Source: Paenibacillus faecis (GTDB lineage: Bacteria; Bacillota; Bacilli; Paenibacillales; Paenibacillaceae). Taken from it: DNA of 64,000 nt. Position numbers and translations under genes: made by a program. Numbering within the stretch: position 1 is the stretch's first letter; each line of letters opens with the position of its first letter. Shown one piece after another: positions 1 through 8,520 of the stretch. The notes under the pieces are model-generated. The model was not told the origin of the DNA, made no database searches, and was given only the letters and a program-made list of their open reading frames with translations. The DNA lies in NCBI RefSeq assembly GCF_008084145.1, contig NZ_VSDO01000004.1, positions 186,001-250,000 of the forward strand. The letters run 5' to 3'.

Positions 1-39
1 AAGTCAGGGCTGAGCATTTGGCAAAGAGAGGAGAAATAG
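1..39 (+). CDS. 3' end of an upstream gene, probably cas3 (partial)
   Basis: The frame starting at base 1 is open for twelve codons and ends at TAG 37-39, three bases before the cas5c start. In type I-C loci cas3 normally precedes cas5c directly, so this is a plausible tail of cas3. Nothing in twelve residues identifies the family; the assignment rests on gene order alone. Confidence 0.35.
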   Translation, partial: KSGLSIWQREEK

Positions 40-41
40 CG

Positions 42-731
42 ATGGGATATGGAATAACCCTTCGGGTGAACGGAGATTATGCATTGTTTACTAGGCCCGA
101 AATGAAGGCGGAGCGGGTCAGCTATGACGTGATGACACCTTCGGCTGCCCGTGGGATTTTGGAAGCGATTCTTTGGAAACCCGCGATTAGATGGGTGGTA
201 GACAGCATTACCGTGTTAAATCGGATCGAGTTTGAATCCATACGTCGAAACGAGCTAGGTTCAAAAATCCCTCCGCGAAATGTAGCTATGGCTATGGCCG
301 GAGCAGCTATCGATCTGCATCAATACACAACTTCCGACCGGCAACAACGTGCATCGCTTCTGCTGAAGAATGTTGATTATTTGATCGAAGCCCATTTTGA
401 GATGGTTCCCCAGAAGGTGGGAGAGTCGGATACACCGGGAAAATTCTATAACATGTTTCTGCGGCGTGCGCGTGGAGGACAGTGTTTTCACAATCCTTAT
501 TTGGGCTGTCGTGAGTTTGCGGCAAGCTTCAAACTGATGGAACATGAGGAGGTGCGCCCGGACAGCTATTATGCCGAAGAAGCGGAGATAGATCTAGGCT
601 GGATGCTATGGGACATTGAATATGGGGAAGAGCTACTGAAAAAGAAACCCGTATATACTTATGAACCGAAATTTTTCCGGGCCTGCATGCGTCATGGAGT
701 CATTGAAATTCCAGATGAGGTGCGCCTATGA
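42..731 (+). CDS. cas5c: Type I-C CRISPR protein Cas5c (Cas5d), pre-crRNA endoribonuclease
   Basis: A protein of 229 residues. In type I-C systems Cas5c takes the place of Cas6: it cuts the pre-crRNA in the repeat, keeps the 5' handle and forms part of Cascade. The N-terminal MGYGITLRVNGDYALFTRPE, the ERVSYDVMTPSAARGILEAI stretch and the length fit the Cas5d family. An open frame extends upstream to a TTG at 18, but ATG 42 is chosen because a GAGAGGAGA ribosome binding site lies at about 26-34. The stop overlaps the next start (ATGA, 728-731), so it is translationally coupled to cas8c. Confidence 0.95.
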   Translation: MGYGITLRVNGDYALFTRPEMKAERVSYDVMTPSAARGILEAILWKPAIRWVVDSITVLNRIEFESIRRNELGSKIPPRNVAMAMAGAAIDLHQYTTSDRQQRASLLLKNVDYLIEAHFEMVPQKVGESDTPGKFYNMFLRRARGGQCFHNPYLGCREFAASFKLMEHEEVRPDSYYAEEAEIDLGWMLWDIEYGEELLKKKPVYTYEPKFFRACMRHGVIEIPDEVRL

Positions 732-2563
732 TATTGCAAGCATTATGCGAGTACTATGATCGAATGGTGCGAGAGAATCCGGCGAGGATCGCCGAGCCGG
801 GCTACGCGGTTACTCCGGTATCGAAGTGCATCGTGATCGACCATGAAGGCAATTTGATACAGGTTATAGACCGGATGGAGGAACGGGAGATTACAGGAAA
901 GAACGGAAAGAAAGAAAAAAAACTTTTTCCTCAACGCGTCATAACGCCACAGCAGCCCAAACGAAGCGGTAGCCGGCCGCAACCTGCTTTTTTGTGCGAG
1001 AACGCGAATTTTATTTTTGGAATATACGGTGATCAAGCGGGAGCGAAGTATCGTTTTGAAGCTAGCGGGGATTTGCACGAGGAGATTCTGGGGCGGTTGG
1101 ATGACGATGGGGCGAGGGCGGTTGTTGCATTTTTTCGTAAACGCAAGCTTGGCTCCATCGATTACGGTGCAGTGGATACAACAGGTCTAAGTGACGGTGG
1201 CAACGTGGTGTTTATGCTTTTGGGTGATGTGGTAGGTTATGTTCACTACCGACCCAAGATCAAGGAGGCATGGGACGCCTATAGATTGAGTAAACAAGCA
1301 GATGCTTCATTCGGGCAGTGTCTGGTAACCGGAGAAGTAGGGCCGATTGCCCGTATTCATGGTAATTTGGACGGTTTCGGACAAGACAAGCCGACATTAG
1401 TAGGCTTTAACCAGGACAGTTTCGTCTCTTATCGTAAGGAAAAGGGGGATAATGCTCCCGTATCGGAAACGGCAGCTTTTAAATATGTAACGGCGCTTAA
1501 TATGCTGATTGGAGACCGAAGCCATAGCCGCAATATTCATGGAGAAAAAATGTTGTTTTGGGCAGAAAAATCGCTACCGGTGGAAGAAAACGCGGTTGCG
1601 CTCCTTCTGGGAGGCGGATCATTGGAGCCGGAAACCCAGAGAGATGAAGTAACTAGTCGAAGACTAGCGTCGGTAATGGAGCATTTGTATAAAGGTACAC
1701 GCGCGGAAAAATTGGACCTAGCTGTGGATACTCGGATGTTTGTTTTGAGCATCTCAACAAACAAAACACGTGTCGTCATCCGTCACTTTTATGTGGATAC
1801 CGTCGGCAGAATAATTGAACGTCTTCAACAACATCATGCGGATATTTACGTGGAAGGGGCGGAATGGGATCCGGAATACCCCTCCTTATCCAAGATTTTG
1901 ACTGAGACAGCGGTTCGCCGGGAAAGCAAAAATGTACCCGCTCCATATGCGGCTTCTATAATGCGTAGTATCGTCAGCAACACCCCATATCCGAACAGTC
2001 TTTATATGGCAATGCTTGGCCGTATTCGGGCGGAAGCAGGAACGAACGCTCAGGCGGCGATTAATCGGACCAGAATTGGTGTTATCAAAGGCTGCTTGAA
2101 CAGGCTGGCCAAGAAATCAGGTAAAAAGGAGTGGATCGGAGTGAATCTGGAGGATACACTAGCATCGCAATCGCAAACGCTGGCTTATACGCTAGGGCGT
2201 ATTTTTGCTATTCTGAATCAAGCCCAATATGAGGCGTTATCCAAGGTCAATGCTTCAATTGTAGACAAATATTTAAACGCGGCTCTGGCAAGTCCTCGGC
2301 AGGTTTTTCCTTCATTGCTTGCCAATGCGCAAAATCATTTTAGCAAACTAGCCAAAGCAAACAGGTATTATACACATCAATTGCTCCGTGAAGTGATGCT
2401 TGATATCTCGCCAACAGGCTTTCCCCAAACGCTCAATGCAGAAGGACAGGGACAGTTCATGGTCGGGTTTTATCACCAGCAGCAAGCTTTTTTCAAACGG
2501 AAGGACAAGGGGACAGGAGAGCCCTCTATAAATGATATCGAGCAGGAGAAGTCGGAGCAGTAA
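728..2563 (+). CDS. cas8c: Type I-C CRISPR large subunit Cas8c (Csd1)
   Basis: A protein of 611 residues, normal length for Csd1/Cas8c, the Cascade large subunit that recognises the PAM and helps recruit Cas3. Csd1-like features include the N-terminal MILQALCEYYDRM, the central CLVTGEVGPIARIHGNLDGF segment, FVSYRKEKGDNAPVSE and the late AYTLGRIFAILNQAQ helix. The frame is intact from its ATG, which overlaps the cas5c stop by four bases. It is followed by cas7 after a 55-base gap. With cas5c and cas7 it forms a complete interference module, apart from Cas3, which would lie outside the window. Confidence 0.95.
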   Translation: MILQALCEYYDRMVRENPARIAEPGYAVTPVSKCIVIDHEGNLIQVIDRMEEREITGKNGKKEKKLFPQRVITPQQPKRSGSRPQPAFLCENANFIFGIYGDQAGAKYRFEASGDLHEEILGRLDDDGARAVVAFFRKRKLGSIDYGAVDTTGLSDGGNVVFMLLGDVVGYVHYRPKIKEAWDAYRLSKQADASFGQCLVTGEVGPIARIHGNLDGFGQDKPTLVGFNQDSFVSYRKEKGDNAPVSETAAFKYVTALNMLIGDRSHSRNIHGEKMLFWAEKSLPVEENAVALLLGGGSLEPETQRDEVTSRRLASVMEHLYKGTRAEKLDLAVDTRMFVLSISTNKTRVVIRHFYVDTVGRIIERLQQHHADIYVEGAEWDPEYPSLSKILTETAVRRESKNVPAPYAASIMRSIVSNTPYPNSLYMAMLGRIRAEAGTNAQAAINRTRIGVIKGCLNRLAKKSGKKEWIGVNLEDTLASQSQTLAYTLGRIFAILNQAQYEALSKVNASIVDKYLNAALASPRQVFPSLLANAQNHFSKLAKANRYYTHQLLREVMLDISPTGFPQTLNAEGQGQFMVGFYHQQQAFFKRKDKGTGEPSINDIEQEKSEQ

Positions 2564-2618
2564 ATTGAAGTACAGAGTGTCACTAAAATCTACTAATCTC
2601 ACAAGAGGAGGAAGAAAT

Positions 2619-3476
2619 ATGAGCGAACTGTTGAAAAACAGATATGAATTTGTACTGTATTACGACGTGGAAAACGGGAATCCGAACGGAGATCCTGACG
2701 CTGGAAATATGCCTCGGGTTGATCCACAGACTGGGCACGGTATCGTCACGGATGTCAGCTTGAAACGCAAAGTACGCAACTATATACAGTATTCCCGTGA
2801 AGGAGAAGAAGGATTTGATATTTACGTCAGCGAGGGTGCTGTTCTGAACAATAAACAGAAAGAGGCTTATGAAGCAACAGGGCTTACCACAAAAGATAAT
2901 AAGGACGATAAAATAACGGCTCAAGCATATATGTGCCAAAGATTTTTTGACGTTCGGACTTTTGGAGCAGTGATGGACACCGGGGATTTCAAATGTGGAC
3001 AGGTCCGCGGCCCCGTACAGTTGTGCTTTTCCAAAAGCGAAGATCCTATTCTTCCGCAAGAAGTTACGATAACGCGTATGGCATCTACGACGGAGAAAGA
3101 GAAGGCTTCGGAGAATCGGACTATGGGGAGAAAATATGTCGTCCCTTATGCTTTATACAGAGTAGAAGGGTTCATTTCGGCTAAATTTGCACAGAAAACA
3201 GGATTTACAGAAGATGACCTCGATATTTTCTTTGAGGCATTGAAATTGATGTTTGATCATGATCATTCGGCAGCGAGAGGGAAGATGTCCGCGCGTAAAT
3301 TATTCGTCTTCAAACATGAAACCGAATTGGGCAATGCTCCCGCAGCTACGCTCTTTGATCTCATTAAAGCCCGCTTGCTGGATGAGAGCGCACCTCCAAG
3401 AGAATTCAATCATTATGAAATAACCATAGATAAGGGGAATGTGCCTGCCGGTGTTGAATTAATTGAGATGGTGTAG
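2619..3476 (+). CDS. cas7c: Type I-C CRISPR backbone protein Cas7 (Csd2)
   Basis: A protein of 285 residues and the repeated backbone subunit that coats the crRNA in Cascade. Diagnostic features are the N-terminal YYDVENGNPNGDPDAGNMPR segment, the DVSLKRKVRNY motif soon after, and RFFDVRTFGAVM. The open frame begins at 2532 inside cas8c, but ATG 2619 has a near-perfect AGAGGAGGA ribosome binding site at about 2604-2612. After cas7 the canonical next genes (cas4, cas1, cas2) are missing; the CRISPR leader follows instead. Confidence 0.95.
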   Translation: MSELLKNRYEFVLYYDVENGNPNGDPDAGNMPRVDPQTGHGIVTDVSLKRKVRNYIQYSREGEEGFDIYVSEGAVLNNKQKEAYEATGLTTKDNKDDKITAQAYMCQRFFDVRTFGAVMDTGDFKCGQVRGPVQLCFSKSEDPILPQEVTITRMASTTEKEKASENRTMGRKYVVPYALYRVEGFISAKFAQKTGFTEDDLDIFFEALKLMFDHDHSAARGKMSARKLFVFKHETELGNAPAATLFDLIKARLLDESAPPREFNHYEITIDKGNVPAGVELIEMV

Positions 3477-3838
3477 ACTTCTACAAGGTTTATCTGTTAC
3501 TTTCTAAGGGTAGTTATGCGGGAGTGAATTGGGTTTAATAGCCCTTTGCTATTTAGAGGAAAACAATAATTTTATATTTGGAAGAACACAAAGATCTCTA
3601 TATCGGCTAACTCCAATATTCTTTTATAAAACAGAGGCGAAAATGAAGTGCCAACATGGTGCGAACCCCAAGCTCCCATGAAATCCCCGGGGCTTTCGCA
3701 CCTCAGATTTTGTTGAAAAAAGGTGTTATTTATAGGGGGGAGAAAAGGTCAGTAATTAGTTCATGCTTTTTTAGCATAAATCGTAGTATGAAAAGATAAG
3801 ACCTATGCCTTTATTGGATCAATTTTGCTTTTTTCGCC
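3477..3838 (+). promoter_or_regulatory. CRISPR leader region between cas7 and the array
   Basis: These 362 bases have no credible gene and no recognisable remnant of cas4, cas1 or cas2. A perfect 8-base inverted repeat, GGTGCGAA at 3658-3665 and TTCGCACC at 3695-3702, encloses a CCCCGGGG palindrome. The stretch up to the first repeat is AT-rich, as leaders usually are. It lies on the cas side of the array, the usual leader position in type I-C loci. That it drives array transcription is inferred from position. Confidence 0.6.
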
Positions 3839-4201
3839 GTCGCACCCCATGTGGGTGTGTGGATTGAAATCGGATCCGGTCCGAGTCCCGACATACCATA
3901 ATCCCGTCGCACCCCATGTGGGTGTGTGGATTGAAATGCTAATTTCAAGCATAACTGGTTCCACATGTCAAGTCGCACCCCATGTGGGTGTGTGGATTGA
4001 AATTACCACGTATTTAATAGATTTGACTAGGGGGTTTGTCGCACCCCATGTGGGTGTGTGGATTGAGATATCGATTCGATTTTTGAAGGGCCCATACAGT
4101 TTTGTCGCACCCCATGTGGGTGTGTGGATTGAAATCGTCGCTGGACGCGTGGAAAGCGGTGTTTCGATTGTCGCACCCCATGTGGGTGTGTGGATTGAAA
4201 T
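3839..4201 (+). CRISPR. Type I-C CRISPR array, 6 repeats and 5 spacers
   Basis: The 32-base repeat (GTCGCACCCCATGTGGGTGT followed by GTGGATTGAAAT) starts at 3839, 3906, 3972, 4038, 4104 and 4170. Spacers are 35, 34, 34, 34 and 34 bases. Five repeats are identical; the fourth has a single A-to-G change at 4067 in the 3' handle (GATTGAGAT). The repeat ends in ATTGAAAT, the typical type I-C handle, and has an internal hairpin (ACCCCATGTGGGTG). The array ends with a perfect repeat, not a degenerate one. The 3' flank from 4202 could be a further spacer whose closing repeat has been lost. No spacer matched the rest of the window by eye. Confidence 0.97.
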
Positions 4202-4366
4202 CGGCGTCCAACAACCCAGTACTAGTTGGAATTGATTTAGCTGCGTAATTAGTAAGTACCTTGTCGATAATAATGGTAGGAGTCCTCCGTTGATTAAAAA
4301 TAAACTTACAATTCATGTCAAAAGGTTCTGTGATATACTATCCAAAACAACTACGTAGGGGATCAT

Positions 4367-5305
4367 ATGCCGTTTCCGATAGATGAAAAGTTTGTTGTCG
4401 CTGTTGCCTCAAGTGCTCTTTTTGACCTCGAGGAATCTGATCATGTTTTCAGGGAGAAAGGAGAGGAGGAGTACCGAAAATATCAGCATGAGCACGAACA
4501 AGTTGTATTGGAACCCGGGGTTGCTTTTCCACTGATAAAGCGGCTATTAGCGATTAATAGCCAAGATCCGAGTGAGCAGCCGGTCGAGGTAGTGCTGTTG
4601 TCAAGAAATGACCCGGATACTGGACTTCGTGTGTTTAAGTCAATTGAACACTATGGTCTTTCGATTTCTCGGGCTGCTTTTGTGGCGGGGTCCAATCCGT
4701 ATGTTTATATGGAGGCTTTTAATGCATCGCTGTTTCTTTCCGCTAATCCGAGTGATGTCAGAGAAGCTTTAAACAATGGACTTCCTGCTGCACAGGTATT
4801 CCCAACTAAGTTTATCGATGACGATGATGAGATCGAATTGCGAATTGCTTTTGACTTTGATGGAATTATTGCCGATGATTCGTCAGAAAATATATTTCAA
4901 CAACTTGGAATGCAGGGTTTCCATGAGAATGAGAAAAAAAGGGCTAATGAGGCGCTTCCGCCGGGTCCGTTAAATAAATTTATTAGAGAAGTTGCGCGAT
5001 TACAGCAGCGGGAATGGGAGAAAAAACAAAACGACGCATCCTATATTCCCCGGATTAGAGTAGCCATTGCTACGGCTAGAAATGCACCGGCTCATGAACG
5101 TGTTGTAACTACCTTGAGGAGTTTGGGAATACGGGTTGACGAGGCATTCTTCTTAGGAGGAATTGATAAAGGGAGAGTAATGAAGGTGTTCCGGCCCCAT
5201 ATCTTTTTTGATGACCAAGTCAGTCACATTGAGGGCGTATCAAGTATCTCACCTTCCGCCCACGTGCCTTTTGGTGTTACAAATCTAAGGAGCAGTAAAG
5301 ACTGA
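4367..5305 (+). CDS. Cytosolic 5'-nucleotidase family protein (PF06189-like)
   Basis: A protein of 312 residues resembling the cN-I-type 5'-nucleotidase family, HAD-fold enzymes that dephosphorylate nucleoside monophosphates. Support comes from VVLLSRNDPDTGLRVFKSI in the N-terminal half, the central HAD nucleophile-like loop AFDFDGIIADD (about residues 161-171), the ATARNAPAHERVV motif and the late IFFDDQ acidic motif. A GGGG-type ribosome binding site precedes ATG 4367. The gene stands alone, 165 bases after the array, and ends in its own terminator. A nucleotide-pool role in defence is possible from location, but nothing in the sequence shows it. Confidence 0.8.
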   Translation: MPFPIDEKFVVAVASSALFDLEESDHVFREKGEEEYRKYQHEHEQVVLEPGVAFPLIKRLLAINSQDPSEQPVEVVLLSRNDPDTGLRVFKSIEHYGLSISRAAFVAGSNPYVYMEAFNASLFLSANPSDVREALNNGLPAAQVFPTKFIDDDDEIELRIAFDFDGIIADDSSENIFQQLGMQGFHENEKKRANEALPPGPLNKFIREVARLQQREWEKKQNDASYIPRIRVAIATARNAPAHERVVTTLRSLGIRVDEAFFLGGIDKGRVMKVFRPHIFFDDQVSHIEGVSSISPSAHVPFGVTNLRSSKD

Positions 5306-5327
5306 GCGCTATTATGGCGCTCTTTTT
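5304..5327 (+). terminator. Rho-independent terminator after the nucleotidase
   Basis: GAGCGC and GCGCTC form a six-pair stem around a seven-base loop, followed by five T. It starts inside the stop codon. Confidence 0.85.
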
Positions 5328-5490
5328 GTTTGGGTACATGAAGAGGTGTCACCCTGCTCTATTTTTACTACTGTTGTGTTAAAATGGAAGGAAATCCCTA
5401 CTACAGCACCATCACCGGAGCGGGGCGAATGAACTGACCCAAACGGCCGGAAAAATGAACTGGAAAACGCGCACGTGAAAACATGAGGTT

Positions 5491-5559
5491 ATGTATGTGC
5501 TGAAACCGATTGGCGTTTGTATGGCCAGAGCGAATGAATTTGATCCGTATAAGGATTGA
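5491..5559 (+). pseudogene. Possible truncated gene start (TrmO/TsaA-like N-terminus)
   Basis: A frame of 22 codons beginning MYVLKPIGV. This opening resembles the N-terminus of the TrmO/TsaA tRNA methyltransferase family, but the frame stops almost at once and a terminator hairpin follows at 5580. The resemblance covers only about nine residues and is a weak inference. Confidence 0.2.
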
Positions 5560-5579
5560 GGTGTTTGCCTCAGGCCTAT

Positions 5580-5607
5580 AACCACATCCTCATGAGGGTG
5601 TGGTTTT
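5580..5607 (+). terminator. Terminator-like hairpin
   Basis: CCACATCCT pairs with AGGGTGTGG (one G-T pair) around a short loop and is followed by six T. Confidence 0.7.
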
Positions 5608-5694
5608 TTGACCGCCTGATTTTTTTGCGATTCACTTGTTCCCTTTTCCACTATGGTCATAGGATGTTGTGAAATCAATTAAAGGAGGATTTAC

Positions 5695-5814
5695 ATGGCA
5701 AAGGTAAGCCCGCAATTCAAACGGCTGTACGCCCAATTCGGAAAGATCCTGGGAGGCGAGTCCGAAAACGAAGATGGACTGGTTTGTTTTGTCACCGGTA
5801 GTGGGGGGATATAG
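5695..5814 (+). CDS. Small open reading frame of unknown function, 39 aa
   Basis: ATG 5695 is preceded by a strong AAAGGAGG site. The peptide starts MAKVSPQFKRLYAQFGKILG and ends FVTGSGGI. I do not recognise it. A well-placed ribosome binding site on so short a frame fits either a true small protein or a gene truncated by deletion; the surrounding remnants favour truncation. Confidence 0.3.
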   Translation: MAKVSPQFKRLYAQFGKILGGESENEDGLVCFVTGSGGI

Positions 5815-6008
5815 CAAGACAAAGGTATTGGGCCAATAGTGGTGCAAACCCCAAATAACCCTTTGACACCAGTTGTATAATATGGGAATATTGAACTATA
5901 TAAAATCTAACATATGGAAAAGATTGGCGAGTTATTGTCTGTTTTATATAGGGTGCTTAGAGCCCATCTATTTTGTCATTGCAACGGACTATAATTAGGA
6001 GGGTAATA

Positions 6009-7868
6009 ATGAGAGTAGAACTAAAAGATTTGTATTTAGGCAAATTAGATGCGAAAAACGAGCTGCTGGATAATACAGAAGAGGAGAAGGGAGTATTTGT
6101 TGATTCATTTTTAATTCCTAACAACTTATTAATAGAAGATTACTTAAAAGGTTTAAAGTATTACGTTTCCGGATTAAAGGGAACGGGGAAAACTGCTCTA
6201 CTACGTTATTTAGCAATTAAGGCAGAAGAACAAGGGTTCAATACTTCGTTTGTGTTGTTTAAAAGCAATTTTAGTGAACAAGATAGAAAGGATTTTTTAA
6301 ATGTTGTCCGTTCAGCTACAATAGTGGAGAAGAATAATAGTTACGCTGATGCTGAAGATGACTTTGAGGAAATATGGAGATGGTTTTTACATAGGCATAT
6401 TGTCAAATACATAATTCAAAATAAACTTGATTTTTATGAGGATAATAAGGAATGGGCGAAGTATGTAGCATGTGTTACTGCTCCCAAAACTGATGAAGGA
6501 GAGTCTGGTATTTTTAGGTTGTTTCCAAAACTTAAGCGTGGCAGCGTAGAAATAAATGTTGGTGTAGAGGCTTTAAACACAAAACTTGGCTTGGAATTTG
6601 ATTGGGAGGACAGTAGTAATTCTAGAGTAAAATTCAGCAGCTTAGTTAAGCAAGCCGACACATTGTTTGAAAAGTTAACCGGGAAAGGGAAGAAGTTCTA
6701 CATACTAATCGATGAACTAGAGCTCTCTCTTGGATCATCTGAACAGTATTCAAGGGATATCAGACTTATAAGAGACTTGATTCTTGCTATAGAAAAACTG
6801 AACCGCATTAGTCGACAAAATCAGCTAGGAATAACTCTTATTGGAGCAATACGAACTGAGGTCGTTACTGCCGTTAAATCGGCAGGAAAAGAGATTAATA
6901 AATTGATTTTCGATTTCGGTACCAGGATAGTATGGCATCAATCAGGAGATGACATTAATAAACATCCTATTTTACAAATATTGATTAAGAGGATTGCTGC
7001 ATCGGAAAAAAAGAATCATTTGACACTAGACCAGTCATCTAATGCCATATGGTCAAGATATTTTCCGGAAAGAATAAACGGTAGAGATGCACCGAGATAT
7101 ATACTCCATCAGACATGGTATAGACCGAGAGATATAATCAGATTGTTAGGGTTGGCTAAGGCAACTTATCCTGAGAGCACTACGTTTTCTCAACAAGTCT
7201 TTGATGGAACTCGTTTGCAGTACTCAACTGATTGTTGGTCAGAACTAGTAGAAGAATTAACGGCTAAATATTCTAATGACCATATAGATGCTATTCGAAG
7301 AATTTTCACAGGAATTCCTAGTAGTTTCAACTATAGATTTTTGTTAGAAAGAGTAGTAGAAATACGAAAAATTTACAGTGATGTTGATGATTTATTGAGC
7401 AAGTATAAGCTTGATATTATTTTGACTGATGCTTATAAAGTGGGGATAATCGGGAATATGGACAAGAAAGCGAGGTTCTCCTTCAGGGGGCAGGATGACA
7501 TTCTTTTGGAGAAGAAAATGATGATACATTACGCTTTGTGGCCAATCCTCTCAATCGAATCTGGTTCTGGAATGGGAACTGGTCGGCGAGGTGAACATAA
7601 TTGGCCTGTCGACGAGAATGGCAATAAACAGTACGGCAAAGTTAAATGGTTTGATGACAAAAAGGGGTATGGGTTTATTGAAAATAAACACGGTGGTGAT
7701 ATTTTTGTTCATTTTAGCGAAATTAGCGGTAATGGTTATAAGACATTAACAGAAGGGCAGAATGTTAGATATTCTATCAAACACAACGATCGCGGTGATT
7801 ATGCTGCTGACGTTCAGAAGTTAGAAGAGCCAAAGGTTAGTGAGGAGGTGTCTACCTTATTAAGGTAA
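6009..7868 (+). CDS. P-loop ATPase (Sll1717-like) fused to a C-terminal cold-shock domain
   Basis: A protein of 619 residues. Walker A is GLKGTGKT at about residues 55-62; the Walker B-like strand FYILIDELEL lies near 230. The region up to about 510 resembles the Sll1717-type P-loop ATPases (helical, with a WYRPRDIIRLL motif). From about residue 542 a complete cold-shock domain follows, with KVKWFDDKKGYGFIEN (RNP1) and DIFVHFSEI (RNP2), which normally binds single-stranded RNA or DNA. ATG 6009 is chosen over an upstream in-frame start at 5973 because TAGGAGGG sits at 5996-6003. The gene is AT-rich and monocistronic. A nucleic-acid-sensing ATPase in defence is inferred from the fusion and the neighbours; the effector activity is unknown. 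Confidence 0.75.
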   Translation: MRVELKDLYLGKLDAKNELLDNTEEEKGVFVDSFLIPNNLLIEDYLKGLKYYVSGLKGTGKTALLRYLAIKAEEQGFNTSFVLFKSNFSEQDRKDFLNVVRSATIVEKNNSYADAEDDFEEIWRWFLHRHIVKYIIQNKLDFYEDNKEWAKYVACVTAPKTDEGESGIFRLFPKLKRGSVEINVGVEALNTKLGLEFDWEDSSNSRVKFSSLVKQADTLFEKLTGKGKKFYILIDELELSLGSSEQYSRDIRLIRDLILAIEKLNRISRQNQLGITLIGAIRTEVVTAVKSAGKEINKLIFDFGTRIVWHQSGDDINKHPILQILIKRIAASEKKNHLTLDQSSNAIWSRYFPERINGRDAPRYILHQTWYRPRDIIRLLGLAKATYPESTTFSQQVFDGTRLQYSTDCWSELVEELTAKYSNDHIDAIRRIFTGIPSSFNYRFLLERVVEIRKIYSDVDDLLSKYKLDIILTDAYKVGIIGNMDKKARFSFRGQDDILLEKKMMIHYALWPILSIESGSGMGTGRRGEHNWPVDENGNKQYGKVKWFDDKKGYGFIENKHGGDIFVHFSEISGNGYKTLTEGQNVRYSIKHNDRGDYAADVQKLEEPKVSEEVSTLLR

Positions 7869-7992
7869 AGGTAGTTAAACTATAAGGATACAATAGCACA
7901 TTCCTTTCGCAGTTTAATAGCTATGTAATAAATATATCTGAATAACCTAGTTGTTTTTGCCTTCGGGGGGAATTTCCATCTTATTTTATGCA

Positions 7993-8017
7993 AACCTGCT
8001 CGCTTGAGTGGGTTTTT
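7993..8017 (+). terminator. Terminator downstream of the ATPase-cold-shock gene
   Basis: AACCTGCTC and GAGTGGGTT form a nine-pair stem (two G-T pairs) around GCTT, followed by five T in all. Confidence 0.7.
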
Positions 8018-8107
8018 CTTATTAAATGGAATTGTAGATTGCAGTCTAAATGTAGCTCGAAATTGTAAGATTCGGAGTAAACCTATTAATTCTCACATTT
8101 CCTTTAC

Positions 8108-8139
8108 AGGCTGCCAGAAAGTCTCGACAGCCTCTTTTT
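8108..8139 (+). terminator. Second terminator-like hairpin
   Basis: AGGCTG and CAGCCT pair across about fourteen bases and are followed by CTTTTT. Confidence 0.55.
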
Positions 8140-8160
8140 GCTTGTTGAATCTCGTTAAGT

Positions 8161-8520
8161 ATGACAATTCACTACGTTAATAGCGCTAGTATAGTTGCTT
8201 ACTCACGAACAGATCGTGTTATTAGTGCTGAGATCTATCCTGGAAAAACAACCGAGTTACTATTTCACTTCAGTTGATTTTGGCATTAATTGTCCACCGG
8301 AGATTCCATTTCAAACAAGAACTGGTTGTGAAGTGGATGTTTACTTACGAAACCCCAAGACAGTTGTGCCCGCCTGGGAAAACAGCAGCCTAACTGACGT
8401 GATGACCACCGAAAGGGCAAAAGGCAGTATGCCATAAGCCCAAAACTTGCAAACAAAGTCTATGCTTTCATAAGCAACTATTCCCGAGAAGAAGGTGTTG
8501 ACTCATTTCTGTAAAGAAAC
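8161..8520 (+). pseudogene. Decayed coding sequence, family unknown
   Basis: Three protein-like fragments occur in different frames in the same direction: MTIHYVNSASIVAYSRTDRV from 8161, DFGINCPPEIPFQTRTGCEV within an 80-codon frame from 8195, and LANKVYAFISNYSREEGVD before a stop near 8514. The alternating frames with stops between them look like a gene broken by frameshifts. I do not recognise the family. Confidence 0.35.

Larger units (their letters stand above)
5328..6008. other. Intergenic stretch with gene remnants
   Basis: No full-length gene is present. It contains a short open frame at 5491-5559, a terminator hairpin near 5580, a 39-codon frame with a good ribosome binding site at 5695, and the AT-rich 5' region of the ATPase gene. 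The short frames and orphan terminator suggest remains of deleted genes. Confidence 0.5.

Noticed and set aside
3839..4201. Self-targeting spacers
   Set aside because: No spacer matched other parts of the window by eye; a genome-wide search would be needed and none is claimed.
3825..4235. 136-codon open frame across the CRISPR array and its 100-codon minus-strand mirror at 4014-4316
   Set aside because: The repeat is translated over and over (APHVGVWIEI and NPHTHMGCD), a by-product of the repeat having no stops in these frames.
8195..8437. 80-codon frame as an intact gene
   Set aside because: Starts with TTG without a ribosome binding site and is flanked by protein-like fragments in other frames; treated as part of a pseudogene.
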